A DNA stretch of 39,389 nucleotides, from contig JALHOE010000071.1 of assembly GCA_022843175.1 (NCBI GenBank), positions 1 through 39,389 on the forward strand. The letters run 5' to 3'. The position numbers and the translations under genes are program-made. The notes beneath the pieces were generated by a model, which saw only the letters and a program-made list of their open reading frames with translations, did not search any database and was not told the origin of the DNA. The DNA comes from Deltaproteobacteria bacterium. Lineage in GTDB: Bacteria > Myxococcota_A > Polyangia > Polyangiales > JADJMO01. This document shows, in pieces, positions 18,796-30,524 of the stretch (positions are counted from its first letter, which is position 1; each line of letters starts with the position of its first letter).

Positions 18796-20907
18796 ATGCT
18801 GTCGCGCCATCGTGTTCTCTCGGTCGTCATGCTCGCTTCGTTCGCTGCGCTCGCGGGCTGCGGCAGCAGCGACACCTCCACGCCGGTCGAGGACCTCGAC
18901 ACCGGCACCGCCGGCGACACCGGCACGGCGACCGACGACACCGGCACGACCGACGACACCGGAACGGCCGACGACACCGGCACCGCGACCGACACCGGCA
19001 CCGCGACCGACACCGGCACCGCGACCGACACCGGCACCGCGGCCGAGACCACTGGCGAGACCGGCGACGACACCGCGCCGCCGGCGGACACCGGCACGGC
19101 GGGCGACGCGCCGGCCGACGTTGCCGTCGACACGGCCGTCACGCCGGACGCCGCGGGCGACACCGCCGTCACGCCGGATACCGCGGGCGACACCGCCGTC
19201 ACGCCGGATACCGCGGGCGGACCGACCTGCGCGAGCACCACCCTCGCGACGAATGCCGCGGGCATGGCGTACCCCGATCGCTTCGTGCGCCAGGGCTTTG
19301 GCGATCTCTACATCACGGTCACCGGCACGAGCCTCGACACGGTCACCGCCGCCACGCTCGGCACGGTCAGCTGCACGATCACCACCAAGACGGCCACGTC
19401 GCTCACGGCGCTCTGCGCGATCTCGCACGGCCTCGCCGTCGGCGCGAAGGACCTCACGCTCACCGGCGCCGCCGCCGGCACCTGCACGGGCGTGGTCACC
19501 GTCGAGCGCATCACCGCCAACGCCACGACCGGCAACGACACGACCGGCCGCGGCACGTCCACCGCGCCCTACCGCTCGATGCGCCAGGCGCTCACGCGCG
19601 CCGAGGCCGGCGACACGGTCTACCTCATGGCCGGCGTCTACGGCGCCGCGAGCGGCGACACCTGGACCACCACCGGCGGCACCGATCCCTTCGCCGCCAC
19701 CGCGTCGCTCCGCGCAGGCATCATCGTCGAGGGCGACCCCGCGGGCGGCACGCAGCTCAGCGGCGCCGACAACCGCATCGCCTTCCGCGCGCCCACCGGC
19801 GCCACCACGCTCCGCGATCTCACGCTCGTCGGCTTCCGGTTCGGCGTGGCCATCAGCGACGGCACGCTCACCATGACGAACGTGGCGATCCGTAACTCGA
19901 TCCGCGAGGGTGTCTTCGCGAGCGGCGCGGCGGCCATCGTGGTGATGAGCACCGCGACCGCGGGCTCCGGCGCCACGCCGTCGCGCTGCCTCCTCGAGTC
20001 GAACTACATCGGCATTCACATCCGCAACTCCGCCAAGGGCACCCTCACCAACTGCGACGTCACCAAGAGCGTCGCTGCCGGCGGGCAGATCGAGGGCACC
20101 GGCGCGGCGTCGCTCACCACCACCGCCACCCGCTTCCTCGACAACGGCACCGTCGCGGGCACGGGGCTCGCCACCTGGGGCAAGGTCGGCATCGTCGTCG
20201 AGGACAGCACGCTCCTCACGATGACCGGCGGGGAGATCACCCGCAGCTTCGACTACGGCCTCGTCGGCACCAACAGCGCGGCGATCACGCTCACCGGCAC
20301 CAACATCACGCAGAACGGCCTCGCCATCGGCAGCACGTCCACGGCGAACAGCGGCATCAGCCTCCAGAACACGGCGGTTGTGACGCCGGTGGGCTCGCTC
20401 AAGGCCACCAACCTCACGATCGCGGGCAACGCGAACTACGGCCTCGGCGTCACCGGCGTGTGGAACGTCGAGCTCACCGGCGTCACCGTCAGCGCCAACG
20501 GCAACAGCGGCATCTCCTTCGGGAGCAGCGGCACGCTCCTCGGAAAGGCCGTCACGGTGACCAACAACACCACGGCCGCCGCGAACGTCACCAACCCGCA
20601 GATCGCCATCACCGACGGCGCCAACGCCTCGGCGAAGATCGAGTTCGTCTCCGACGGCGCCACGGTGAGCTCGATCGCCCGCACCACCGCCAGCAACACG
20701 ATCTCGCTCATTCGCGATGCTCGCGGGGCCGTCACGGCCGGCATGGGCACGATCATTCAGTTCGGCACCGGCACCCTCTTCCAGGGCGCCACGATGCCGG
20801 CCGCCACGCACACCGGCGCGGCGGGTGGCACCAACGTCAGCAACGCCGGCATGACCCAGCGTGTCTTCCGCATCGAGAGCCTGAACCGCCGTATCCAGGT
20901 CCTCTGA
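18796..20907 (+). CDS. Lipoprotein with Thr/Asp repeat stalk and right-handed beta-helix domain
   Basis: A 703-residue lipoprotein. MLSRHRVLSVVMLASFAALA precedes lipobox Cys22 (ALAGC). Residues 25-140 are a low-complexity stalk of DTGTAT hexapeptides and DTAVTPDTAG decapeptides, matched by DNA tandem repeats. Residues 145-240 look like an Ig/IPT-type fold (DLYITVTGTSLDTVTAATLG). From 250 on there are parallel beta-helix coils of the DUF1565/pectate-lyase kind: GTSTAPYRSMRQALTRAEAG and TVYLMAGVYG, then repeated short strand-turn units (GISFGSSGTLLG). It is probably anchored and exposed at the surface, binding or cleaving polysaccharide. The ATG has a strong GGAGG site. It lies between the alpha-E and transglutaminase genes on the same strand. 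Confidence 0.85.
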   Translation: MLSRHRVLSVVMLASFAALAGCGSSDTSTPVEDLDTGTAGDTGTATDDTGTTDDTGTADDTGTATDTGTATDTGTATDTGTAAETTGETGDDTAPPADTGTAGDAPADVAVDTAVTPDAAGDTAVTPDTAGDTAVTPDTAGGPTCASTTLATNAAGMAYPDRFVRQGFGDLYITVTGTSLDTVTAATLGTVSCTITTKTATSLTALCAISHGLAVGAKDLTLTGAAAGTCTGVVTVERITANATTGNDTTGRGTSTAPYRSMRQALTRAEAGDTVYLMAGVYGAASGDTWTTTGGTDPFAATASLRAGIIVEGDPAGGTQLSGADNRIAFRAPTGATTLRDLTLVGFRFGVAISDGTLTMTNVAIRNSIREGVFASGAAAIVVMSTATAGSGATPSRCLLESNYIGIHIRNSAKGTLTNCDVTKSVAAGGQIEGTGAASLTTTATRFLDNGTVAGTGLATWGKVGIVVEDSTLLTMTGGEITRSFDYGLVGTNSAAITLTGTNITQNGLAIGSTSTANSGISLQNTAVVTPVGSLKATNLTIAGNANYGLGVTGVWNVELTGVTVSANGNSGISFGSSGTLLGKAVTVTNNTTAAANVTNPQIAITDGANASAKIEFVSDGATVSSIARTTASNTISLIRDARGAVTAGMGTIIQFGTGTLFQGATMPAATHTGAAGGTNVSNAGMTQRVFRIESLNRRIQVL
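18973..19044 (+). repeat. Four 18-bp tandem repeats inside the lipoprotein stalk
   Basis: The unit GACACCGGCACCGCGACC occurs at 18973, 18991, 19009 and, with one change, 19027. Each encodes Asp-Thr-Gly-Thr-Ala-Thr/Ala. The nucleotide identity points to recent expansion. Confidence 0.95.
19129..19218 (+). repeat. Three 30-bp tandem repeats inside the lipoprotein stalk
   Basis: Units at 19129, 19159 and 19189 encode DTAVTPDAAG or DTAVTPDTAG. The second and third units are identical in sequence; the first differs at a few bases. Copy-number change here would lengthen or shorten the stalk in frame. Confidence 0.95.
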
Positions 20908-20987
20908 TTCAGCTCGGCGCTTCCACGTAGAAACGGCCTCGCGTCGCTCGCCGGCGCGGGGCCGTGCTAATTCTGTTCGGCCGCCGA

Positions 20988-22723
<1,736 letters not shown>

Positions 22724-22727
<4 letters not shown>

Positions 22728-23158
22728 AACGTCGCCGAGAGCGCGAACCCTCCGAACGACGGCGAGACGACCGGCGCCACCGAGACGTCGTCGCGCACGA
22801 GCACGCTCCTCTTCGAGGTGACGCCGACGAGCAGGAGCGGCAGCCCGACCGCCGCCATCATTCCGCCCGCGTACATCAAGATCGTCCCCCCGCTGACGTA
22901 GTCCGGAGGGTTGAGGTTCGAGGCCTGCTCCGCCTCGTAGCGGCGCTTCTCGGCGTCGCGCTCGATGATCCCGTACACCAAGAGGCTCACCCCGGTCGCG
23001 GCGATGGCGCCACCCGTGATCGCCATCGCCGCGCGCGGCCGCTCCTCGACGTGAAACCCCGACGGTACCGGCCGCGAGTCGTCGTAGGGCACCGGCCTCT
23101 CGGCTTGCGCGGTAGAGGTCACCAGAACCGAAGCCGCGAGGAGGGGAAGCAAGCGCAT
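22724..23158 (-). CDS. Small exported membrane protein of unknown function
   Basis: A 144-residue protein. ATG 23158 gives the signal peptide MRLLPLLAASVLVTSTAQA followed by a mature start ERPVPYDDSRP. Two hydrophobic segments (AMAITGGAIAATGVSLLVYG and GGTILMYAGGMMAAVGLPLLLVG) suggest a membrane hairpin, separated by a charged stretch (ERDAEKRRYEAEQ). The C-terminus (PSFGGFALSATF) ends in Phe with alternating residues, like a final outer-membrane strand. The frame continues upstream to 23257 but that adds no family-like sequence. Its stop codon is interlocked with that of the transglutaminase gene at CTAG. Function not recognised. Confidence 0.65.
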
Positions 23159-23279
23159 GAGGGCTCCCTCAGCAATGACTCTGCCACGCGAGAATTCACG
23201 CGCGCCGGCGAGCGCCTGTGAACGCGCAGTCACGTGTCCGCGCGACGCCGAGCCCACGCTCTGCTAAGTCGCGGCCACC

Positions 23280-25010
23280 GTGACCATCCAGCGATTTACC
23301 CGTGCCCTCATCCCGACGGTGAAGGAAACCCCGGCCGAGGCGACGAACGCGTCGCACCAGCTGCTGCTGCGCGGCGGGTACATCCGCCAGATCGGCGCCG
23401 GTATCTACGACTTCCTCCCGCTCGGTCTGCGCGTGCTCCGCAAAATCGAGAACATCGTTCGCACCGAGATGGACCGCGCGGGTGCGTCCGAGGTGCTGAT
23501 GCCGGCGATGCTCCCGGCCGAGTACTTCCAGGAGACGGGGCGCTGGGATGTCTACGGGCCGGTGCTCCTCCGCATCAAGGACCGCAAGGGCGGCGACTAT
23601 CACCTCGGCCCGACGCACGAGGAGATCATCACCGACATGGTGCGGCGCGAGGTGAAGTCCTACCGCCAGCTGCCGCTCAATCTCTATCAAATCCAAATGA
23701 AGTTCCGCGACGAGCCGCGGCCCCGCGGCGGCCTCATGCGTTGCCGCGAGTTCGTCATGAAGGACGCCTACTCGTTCGACATCGACGAGGCCGGCGCCGT
23801 GAAGAGCTACGAGACGATGCGCGAGGCGTATCGCAAGATCTTCACCCGCCTCGGCCTCACCTTCCGCATCGTGCAGGCCGACAGCGGCGCGATCGGCGGC
23901 AAGACGAGCGCCGAGTTCCAGATCCTCGCCGACAGCGGCGAGGACGCGATCGTCGCGTGCGACAACTGCGACTACGCGGCCAACGTCGAGGCGGCCGAGG
24001 TCGCCGCCGAGCCCGCCGCCTCGGGCACCGCGGCCGGTGAGATCGAGAAGGTCCACACGCCGGGCAAGGGCGGCATCGTCGACGTCGCCGCGTTCCTCAA
24101 GGCCGACGTGAAGGACTTCCTCAAGAGCCTCCTCTACGTGACGGACCAAAACGAGCTGGTGATGGCGTGCCTGCGCGGCGACCACGAGGTCAACGAGATC
24201 AAGCTCGCCAACGCAGTCGGCGCGCGCGAGATCCACCTCGCCTCCGAGGGCGACGTGGTCAAGGCCACCGGCGCGAAGGTCGGCTACGCCGGCCCGGTCA
24301 AGTTCAACGGCCGCATCGTCGTCGATCCGAGCGGCGCGGCGATCGCGAGCGCGATCACCGGCGCCAACGAGACCGACCACCACATCAAGGGCGTCAGCTT
24401 CGCGCGCGGGGACTACAAGGCCGAGGTGAAGGGCATCCGCTCCGCCGGCGCGGGCGACCGCTGCCCGCAGTGCGACAAGGGCCGCTTCAAGGCCTACAAG
24501 GGCATCGAGGGCGGCCACATCTTCATCCTCGGCACGCACTACTCGTCGAAGATGAACGCCACCTACCTCGACGAGAAGGGCGACAAGAAGCCGATCGTCA
24601 TGGGCTGCTACGGCATCGGCGTGTCGCGCCTGATCGCGAGCGCGATCGAGCAGCACCACGACAAGGACGGCATCCGCTGGCCGATGCCGATCGCGCCCTA
24701 CCAGGTCGTCGTCGCGACGCTCGGCAACGACGCCGCCATGATGGAGGCCGGCGAGAAGCTCGCGCGCGAGCTCGAGGAGCGCGGCGTCGAGGTCCTGTGG
24801 GACGACCGCGACGAGCGCCCCGGCGTGAAATTCAAGGACGCCGATCTCATCGGCATCCCGCTCCGCGCCACGATCGGCGCCAAGACGCTCGCCACCGCCT
24901 CCTGCGAGCTCAAGCGCCGCGACAGCGCCGACCCGAAGGCCTTCGACCTCATCCCCCTCGCCGAAGCCGCCGACCGCATCGCCGCCGAGGTCAAAAAGGC
25001 GATGGTATGA
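23280..25010 (+). CDS. proS: Prolyl-tRNA synthetase, bacterial type with editing insertion
   Basis: A 576-residue class II synthetase that charges tRNA-Pro. Motif 1 to motif 3 blocks are clear: ASHQLLLRGGYIRQIGAGIYDFLPLG, KFRDEPRPRGGLMRCREFVMKDAYSF (motif 2), and GCYGIGVSRLIASAIEQHHD (motif 3). Between them, from about residue 225 to 400, is the YbaK-like insertion that hydrolyses Ala-tRNA-Pro (DFLKSLLYVTDQNELVMACLRGDHEVNEIKLANA). The C-terminal anticodon-binding domain follows (APYQVVVATLGNDAAMMEAGEKLARELEERG). The start is a GTG; no upstream ATG exists. Its stop overlaps the apbE start as ATGA. Confidence 0.97.
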   Translation: MTIQRFTRALIPTVKETPAEATNASHQLLLRGGYIRQIGAGIYDFLPLGLRVLRKIENIVRTEMDRAGASEVLMPAMLPAEYFQETGRWDVYGPVLLRIKDRKGGDYHLGPTHEEIITDMVRREVKSYRQLPLNLYQIQMKFRDEPRPRGGLMRCREFVMKDAYSFDIDEAGAVKSYETMREAYRKIFTRLGLTFRIVQADSGAIGGKTSAEFQILADSGEDAIVACDNCDYAANVEAAEVAAEPAASGTAAGEIEKVHTPGKGGIVDVAAFLKADVKDFLKSLLYVTDQNELVMACLRGDHEVNEIKLANAVGAREIHLASEGDVVKATGAKVGYAGPVKFNGRIVVDPSGAAIASAITGANETDHHIKGVSFARGDYKAEVKGIRSAGAGDRCPQCDKGRFKAYKGIEGGHIFILGTHYSSKMNATYLDEKGDKKPIVMGCYGIGVSRLIASAIEQHHDKDGIRWPMPIAPYQVVVATLGNDAAMMEAGEKLARELEERGVEVLWDDRDERPGVKFKDADLIGIPLRATIGAKTLATASCELKRRDSADPKAFDLIPLAEAADRIAAEVKKAMV

Positions 25011-26116
25011 CCCGGAGCCGCGACCGTAAGGGAGCGGGTTGTCTCGCAAGACAACCCACTCGCTCACGCTCGTGGCTCCCGCTCCTGTTCCTCGCGCTGT
25101 CCTGCACCCGCGAAAAGCGCGAAGACCCCAAGCCCGTCGAGGTCCCTCCCGCGCTCGTCCCCAAGGTCGTCGCCGGCAGCTACTCGGCGATGGGCACCTC
25201 GGTCGACTTCAAGATCTGGACGGAGCGCGAGATCCCCGCGCGCGCCGCCATGGACGACGCGCTCGCCGAGATCAAGCGGCTCGAGACCATGATGACCACC
25301 TGGAGCGAGACCTCCGAGGTCTCGCGGGTCAACGCCGCCGCGGGCGGCGCGGCGGTCACCGTCTCCGACGAGCTGCTCGACGTGCTCGAGGCCTCCCGCC
25401 GCATTCACGACGAGAGCAAGGGCGTCTTCGACATCACCTTCTACGCGTTCAAGGGGCTGTGGCGGTTCGACCACGACGGGGTCAACGAGATCCCGAGCGA
25501 CGACGCGATCAAGTCACGCCTCGCGCTGGTCGACGGCAAGAAGCTCGAGCTCGATCGCAAGGCGAAGACGGCGCGCCTGCCGCTCAAGGGCATGGCCATC
25601 AACCTCGGCGGCATCGCCAAGGGCTACGCAGTCGACCGCGCGGCCGCGGTGCTCGCCAAGCAGGGCTTCACCGACGTCGTCGTGCAAGCCGGCGGCGATC
25701 TCCTCGTCCGCGGCCGCAAGGGCCAGGATCCCTGGCGCGTCGGCATCCGCGATCCGCGCGGCGCAGAGGGCGAGTTCTTCGCCATCGCCCCCATCCGCGA
25801 CGCCGCGTTCTCCACCGCCGGCGACTACGAGCGCGGCTTCGTGAAGGACGGCGTCCGCTACCACCACATCCTCGACCCGCGCACCGGCCGGCCGGCGACG
25901 GCGTGTCGCAGCGTGACCATCCTCGCCCCCGACGCGCTCACCGCCGACGAGCTCGACGACGCGATCTTCATCCTCGGCCCCGACGAGGGCATGAAGCTCC
26001 TCGACAAACACCCCGGCGCGGGCGCCGTCGTCGTCGACAAGGACAACAAGGTTCACGTCAGCCCGTCGCTGAAGGACGTCGTGCAGATCCTCCACCCCCC
26101 GACGCCCGGCATCTAG
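25007..26116 (+). CDS. apbE: FAD:protein FMN transferase (ApbE family) lipoprotein, with a repeat-derived signal peptide
   Basis: A 369-residue ApbE-type enzyme that uses FAD to flavinylate a Thr on periplasmic target proteins with FMN, with magnesium. Family motifs: SAMGTSVDFKI, SRVNAAAGG, INLGGIAKGYAVDRA (FAD-binding), VVQAGGDLLVRG, FSTAGDYERGF and YHHILDPRTGRPA. The signal peptide ends in lipobox LALSC (Cys33), so it is membrane-anchored. Codons 3-24 lie inside a palindromic repeat, which supplies an unusually long basic n-region (RSRDRKGAGCLARQPTRSRS). No other start lies between the repeat and the hydrophobic core, so ATG 25007 (ATGA overlap with proS) is the only start that keeps a signal peptide. 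No NqrC/RnfG-type target gene is nearby. Confidence 0.92.
   Translation: MTRSRDRKGAGCLARQPTRSRSWLPLLFLALSCTREKREDPKPVEVPPALVPKVVAGSYSAMGTSVDFKIWTEREIPARAAMDDALAEIKRLETMMTTWSETSEVSRVNAAAGGAAVTVSDELLDVLEASRRIHDESKGVFDITFYAFKGLWRFDHDGVNEIPSDDAIKSRLALVDGKKLELDRKAKTARLPLKGMAINLGGIAKGYAVDRAAAVLAKQGFTDVVVQAGGDLLVRGRKGQDPWRVGIRDPRGAEGEFFAIAPIRDAAFSTAGDYERGFVKDGVRYHHILDPRTGRPATACRSVTILAPDALTADELDDAIFILGPDEGMKLLDKHPGAGAVVVDKDNKVHVSPSLKDVVQILHPPTPGI
25014..25079. repeat. Palindromic repeat, copy 2, inside the apbE signal-peptide region
   Basis: Arms 25015-25043 and 25050-25078 (29 bases each, 5 mismatches) are separated by TCGCAA, with one more G:C pair outside. The left arm begins GAGCCGCGACCGTAAGGGAG and ends GGGTTGTC, as copy 1 does. 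It lies entirely within the apbE coding sequence, beginning 4 bases after its ATG, so the mRNA hairpin sits in the initiation region. Confidence 0.9.
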
Positions 26117-26157
26117 AGCACTTCCCGCTGGCCGTCTTTCGTCGGAGCACACTCGAA

Positions 26158-26216
26158 TAGGCGCGCGCGTAAGCGAGCGCCTACCGACGTGAACAGGCGC
26201 TCGCTGACGCGGCGCC
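26158..26216. repeat. Palindromic repeat, copy 3 (variant)
   Basis: A left arm (26160-26182, GGCGCGCGCGTAAGCGAGCG core) pairs with a right arm (26195-26216) across a 12-base loop. It shares the core GCGTAAGCGAGCG with copies 1 and 2 but has GGCGC/GCGCC ends in place of GAGCC and GGGTTGTC. It occupies the convergent gap between apbE and the acyl-CoA synthetase gene and abuts the latter's stop codon. The remainder of that gap (26117-26157) shows nothing else. Confidence 0.75.
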
Positions 26217-26218
26217 CA

Positions 26219-28033
<1,815 letters not shown>

Positions 28034-28134
28034 CTCGGGGCTCCTCGTAGAAGGAGCCGCGAAGCTACTCGATCTGCTGAGGGGCCATAAGGCCCGCTGC
28101 CTCCGCCATATTTTCCGCGTTATCCTCCGCGGCC

Positions 28135-29091
28135 GTGCGGGGAGGGTGCGCGATCGCTGTGGTTCTGCTCGGCGCCTGCCGCGAGGCCCCGCGCGTGGAG
28201 CCGCGCCCCATTCCGCCGAGCGCGCCGGCGCCGGTCACCGCGTCCGCGCCGCGCGCGCCTGCTGCTCCAGTTGCCGTTGCCGTCTTCGAGCCCGATCTCG
28301 GTCCGACGCTCGAGAAGATCGCCGCCCGCGTGCCGAAGCTCTCGTGGAATAGCGATCTCTCGATCGGCGTCACCTGGTTGCCGACCTCGCGTCGCTGGGC
28401 GCTCCGTGGGGACGAGCCCCGGGTGATGGCCAGCATCGGCAAGTTCGCGTGGACGGCGGCCGCGCTCGCCCGCGCGCCCATCGCGGACGTCGAGCCGCTC
28501 GCGACGGCGGCGTTCGCCTTCAGCGACAACGAGGGCGGCGCTTCGCTCATCGACCTCGGCGGAGGTCTCGACGCGATCAACACCTTCACCGCCAAGACGC
28601 TCTCCATCCCGGCGACGGCAATGTCGGTCTGCGCCTATCGCGGCGGCGCGTTCCCGCGGACCACCGAGACCTGTCACCGGGTCGAGGGGATGGACGCGTT
28701 CTTCACCGTTCACGGCGCGCTCACCCTGCTCGAGGCGATCTGGCGCGGCGCCGCGCCGCTCGACGGCGAGCGCCGGCAGAAGCTCCTCGAGTGGTCGCAG
28801 CTCGAGCCGCCCCTCGGGTTCACGATGCGGCGGCACCTCCCGAAGGACGTCCTCGTGCACCACAAGCGCGCCGAGATCCCCGCGGGCTGCTGCGGCAGAC
28901 CTCCCCAGTGGAACTGGACGGCCGAGATCGGGATCGTGCAGAGCCCGCGCGGGCCCTACGCGTTCGCGATCTCGATGAGCCGCGCCGAGTCGTACGCGAA
29001 CCAGACCGAGACCGTGGAGTGGGCGTCGTGCGTGGTCTACCGCGCAGTCGTCGAGAAGGACGACAGCACCTGCCCCGGCCCCGGCAGCTAG
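28135..29091 (+). CDS. Beta-lactamase-fold (class A-like) lipoprotein with altered KTG motif
   Basis: A 318-residue lipoprotein: GTG start, signal with lipobox LLGAC (Cys15), then a 35-residue Pro/Ala linker. The serine-hydrolase motifs SxxK (Ser100-Ile-Gly-Lys103, in VMASIGKFAWTAAAL) and SDN (130-132) are present and correctly spaced. The third motif, normally KTG before the last strand, reads HHKRAEI (Lys244-Arg-Ala), followed by a CC pair (252-253) and the usual strand EIGIVQSPRGPYAFAIS. Active-site Ser and Lys are therefore present but the oxyanion strand is changed, so penicillinase activity is doubtful; a peptidase, esterase or binding role is possible. Its stop is interlocked with that of the convergent hydrolase gene. 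Confidence 0.82.
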   Translation: MRGGCAIAVVLLGACREAPRVEPRPIPPSAPAPVTASAPRAPAAPVAVAVFEPDLGPTLEKIAARVPKLSWNSDLSIGVTWLPTSRRWALRGDEPRVMASIGKFAWTAAALARAPIADVEPLATAAFAFSDNEGGASLIDLGGGLDAINTFTAKTLSIPATAMSVCAYRGGAFPRTTETCHRVEGMDAFFTVHGALTLLEAIWRGAAPLDGERRQKLLEWSQLEPPLGFTMRRHLPKDVLVHHKRAEIPAGCCGRPPQWNWTAEIGIVQSPRGPYAFAISMSRAESYANQTETVEWASCVVYRAVVEKDDSTCPGPGS

Positions 29092-30098
29092 CGAAGCGCC
29101 CGATCGTGAAACAGGAGCATCTCCAGCGAGCCCGGTCCGCGGAGAAACGGCTGGTCGTGGGGCCCGATCGCGAGCCGGAACGTGTGCGGGACCGAGCGCT
29201 TCTTCAGCGACGCCGACAGCGCCTCGACCGGCTGGCGGAACGCGTCGGTGGTGCTCGTCAGCAGGTGGAGCGGCTTCTGCCCATGGCTCGCGAACGCCTT
29301 CGCGATCCGCTCCGCCCACTTGTCCGCGTCGGCGGTGGAGACGGCAGCTTGCACGCACCCGAGCGAGTGAATCGAGTCGAGCTTGCGGACGCCCACGCCG
29401 AGCGACGCGTACCCGCCGAGCGAGACGCCGTCGACGGCGACCTTGTCGTTGACCGGCGTCTCGGCGCGCAGGCGGGGCAGGAGCACGTCGAACAACCACG
29501 GCGTGTACGCGTCGAGCACCAGGTCGGGCGTCGGCGCCGCCTTCCAGATGTTCGGGGTGTAGGGGCAGGCGATGACCATCCCCGCGAACGGCTGCTTCCC
29601 GAGCTCGGCGCGCAGCTCGGCGACGCGCAGCTCGGTCACCATCTTGTTCAGTCCGGCCAGCGAGATCGTCTCCGGCGCGCGTGCGTGCGCGTACCCGTCG
29701 CCGATGCCGTACCGCTTCACCCACGCATAGGCGCCCATCTCTTCGTCGACCGTCTCGGCGAGACCATGCAGCGCGATGAGCAGCGGGACGCGTTCGCCCT
29801 TCTTCAGGTGGGTCGGGACCAGCACCACCGCCCGTCGCCCGAGCTTGGCGTCGCCGGGGAGCGCCCAATCGTGGAGCGCGAGCTCGCCCACCAGCTCCTT
29901 GGGCGGAGTCTTCGGATAGGGCGCGTCCGCGATCGCCACCTCGGGCGCCGCGTCGACGGGCCCGGGGACGTCGACCCGCGGCGCGGTGCTCGGGTCGGTC
30001 ACGCCCACCGGAGGCTCAGCCGTTTGCCGGCGGCAGGCGAGCGCGACCCCGACCGAGGCCAGCCACGCGCGCCTATCGAGCCCCTGTTCTCGCCGCAT
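29088..30098 (-). CDS. Alpha/beta-hydrolase (esterase-like), Tat-like exported lipoprotein
   Basis: A 336-residue protein. The N-terminus MRREQGLDRRAWLASVGVAL followed by ACRR has an RR pair and a lipobox-type Cys22, so it may be exported by Tat or Sec and lipidated. The catalytic set of an alpha/beta-hydrolase is visible: oxyanion HG (111-112), nucleophile Ser226 in GVSLGGY, acid Asp285 (TSTTDAFRQP) and His314 (GPHDQPF). The fold resembles esterase-D/PHB-depolymerase relatives that act on small esters or acylated sugars. Substrate unknown. It is convergent with the beta-lactamase-fold gene; the two stops share CTAG. Confidence 0.85.
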   Translation of the reverse strand: MRREQGLDRRAWLASVGVALACRRQTAEPPVGVTDPSTAPRVDVPGPVDAAPEVAIADAPYPKTPPKELVGELALHDWALPGDAKLGRRAVVLVPTHLKKGERVPLLIALHGLAETVDEEMGAYAWVKRYGIGDGYAHARAPETISLAGLNKMVTELRVAELRAELGKQPFAGMVIACPYTPNIWKAAPTPDLVLDAYTPWLFDVLLPRLRAETPVNDKVAVDGVSLGGYASLGVGVRKLDSIHSLGCVQAAVSTADADKWAERIAKAFASHGQKPLHLLTSTTDAFRQPVEALSASLKKRSVPHTFRLAIGPHDQPFLRGPGSLEMLLFHDRALR

Positions 30099-30151
30099 TT
30101 CCCGCCCTATTCACTCGATGCGGACGCCATCGGCGCCGCAGGAACCCACCT

Positions 30152-30180
30152 TTGACCGGCTTGCAGATCCTTGTTAGGAG
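30152..30180 (+). promoter_or_regulatory. Candidate promoter and leader hairpin for the F0 ATP synthase cluster
   Basis: TTGACC (30152-30157) and TAGGAG (30175-30180) are 17 bases apart, about 70 bases before the atpZ GTG. The predicted leader contains CAACCG (30194-30199) pairing with CGGTTG (30208-30213), extended by TGCC/GGCA. The -10 match is weak, so this is a low-confidence call. Confidence 0.4.
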
Positions 30181-30251
30181 CTGCCCGCTTTCGCAACCGT
30201 CATCTCGCGGTTGGGCAAGCACGACATCATCGACCCACCGCGAGACTCGCC

Positions 30252-30524
30252 GTGAAGAGAACGGACAAGTGGCGCGACCTCGGCGATGTCGGCGCCGTCG
30301 GCATCGAGTTCGTGCTCTCGATCGCCTTCGGTTGGTACGTCGGCCACTGGCTCGATCACCGGTACTTCCACGACCGCGGTCTGGCCACGTTCATCGGCGC
30401 CACTTTCGGAATCGTCGCCGGTTTCAGGGCCATCTTCGAGGCGGGCAAACGCGCCCGCCTCCGCCTGGAGGAGCTCGAACGTGAGGAGCGCGAGGATCGT
30501 GAGCGAAACAGCAGCGGACGGTGA
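30252..30524 (+). CDS. atpZ: AtpZ/AtpI-type F0 accessory protein
   Basis: A 90-residue membrane protein with two hydrophobic segments (AVGIEFVLSIAFGWYVGHWLD and ATFIGATFGIVAGFRAIFEAG) joined by a short polar loop (HRYFHDRG), then a highly charged C-terminal helix (KRARLRLEELEREEREDRER). This is the AtpZ/AtpI layout: small proteins encoded first in many ATP synthase operons that help with c-ring assembly or magnesium supply. A GTG at 30252 (MKRTDKWRD) is preferred; an in-frame start at 30171 adds 27 unrelated residues. The next gene overlaps its 3' end. Confidence 0.8.
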   Translation: MKRTDKWRDLGDVGAVGIEFVLSIAFGWYVGHWLDHRYFHDRGLATFIGATFGIVAGFRAIFEAGKRARLRLEELEREEREDRERNSSGR

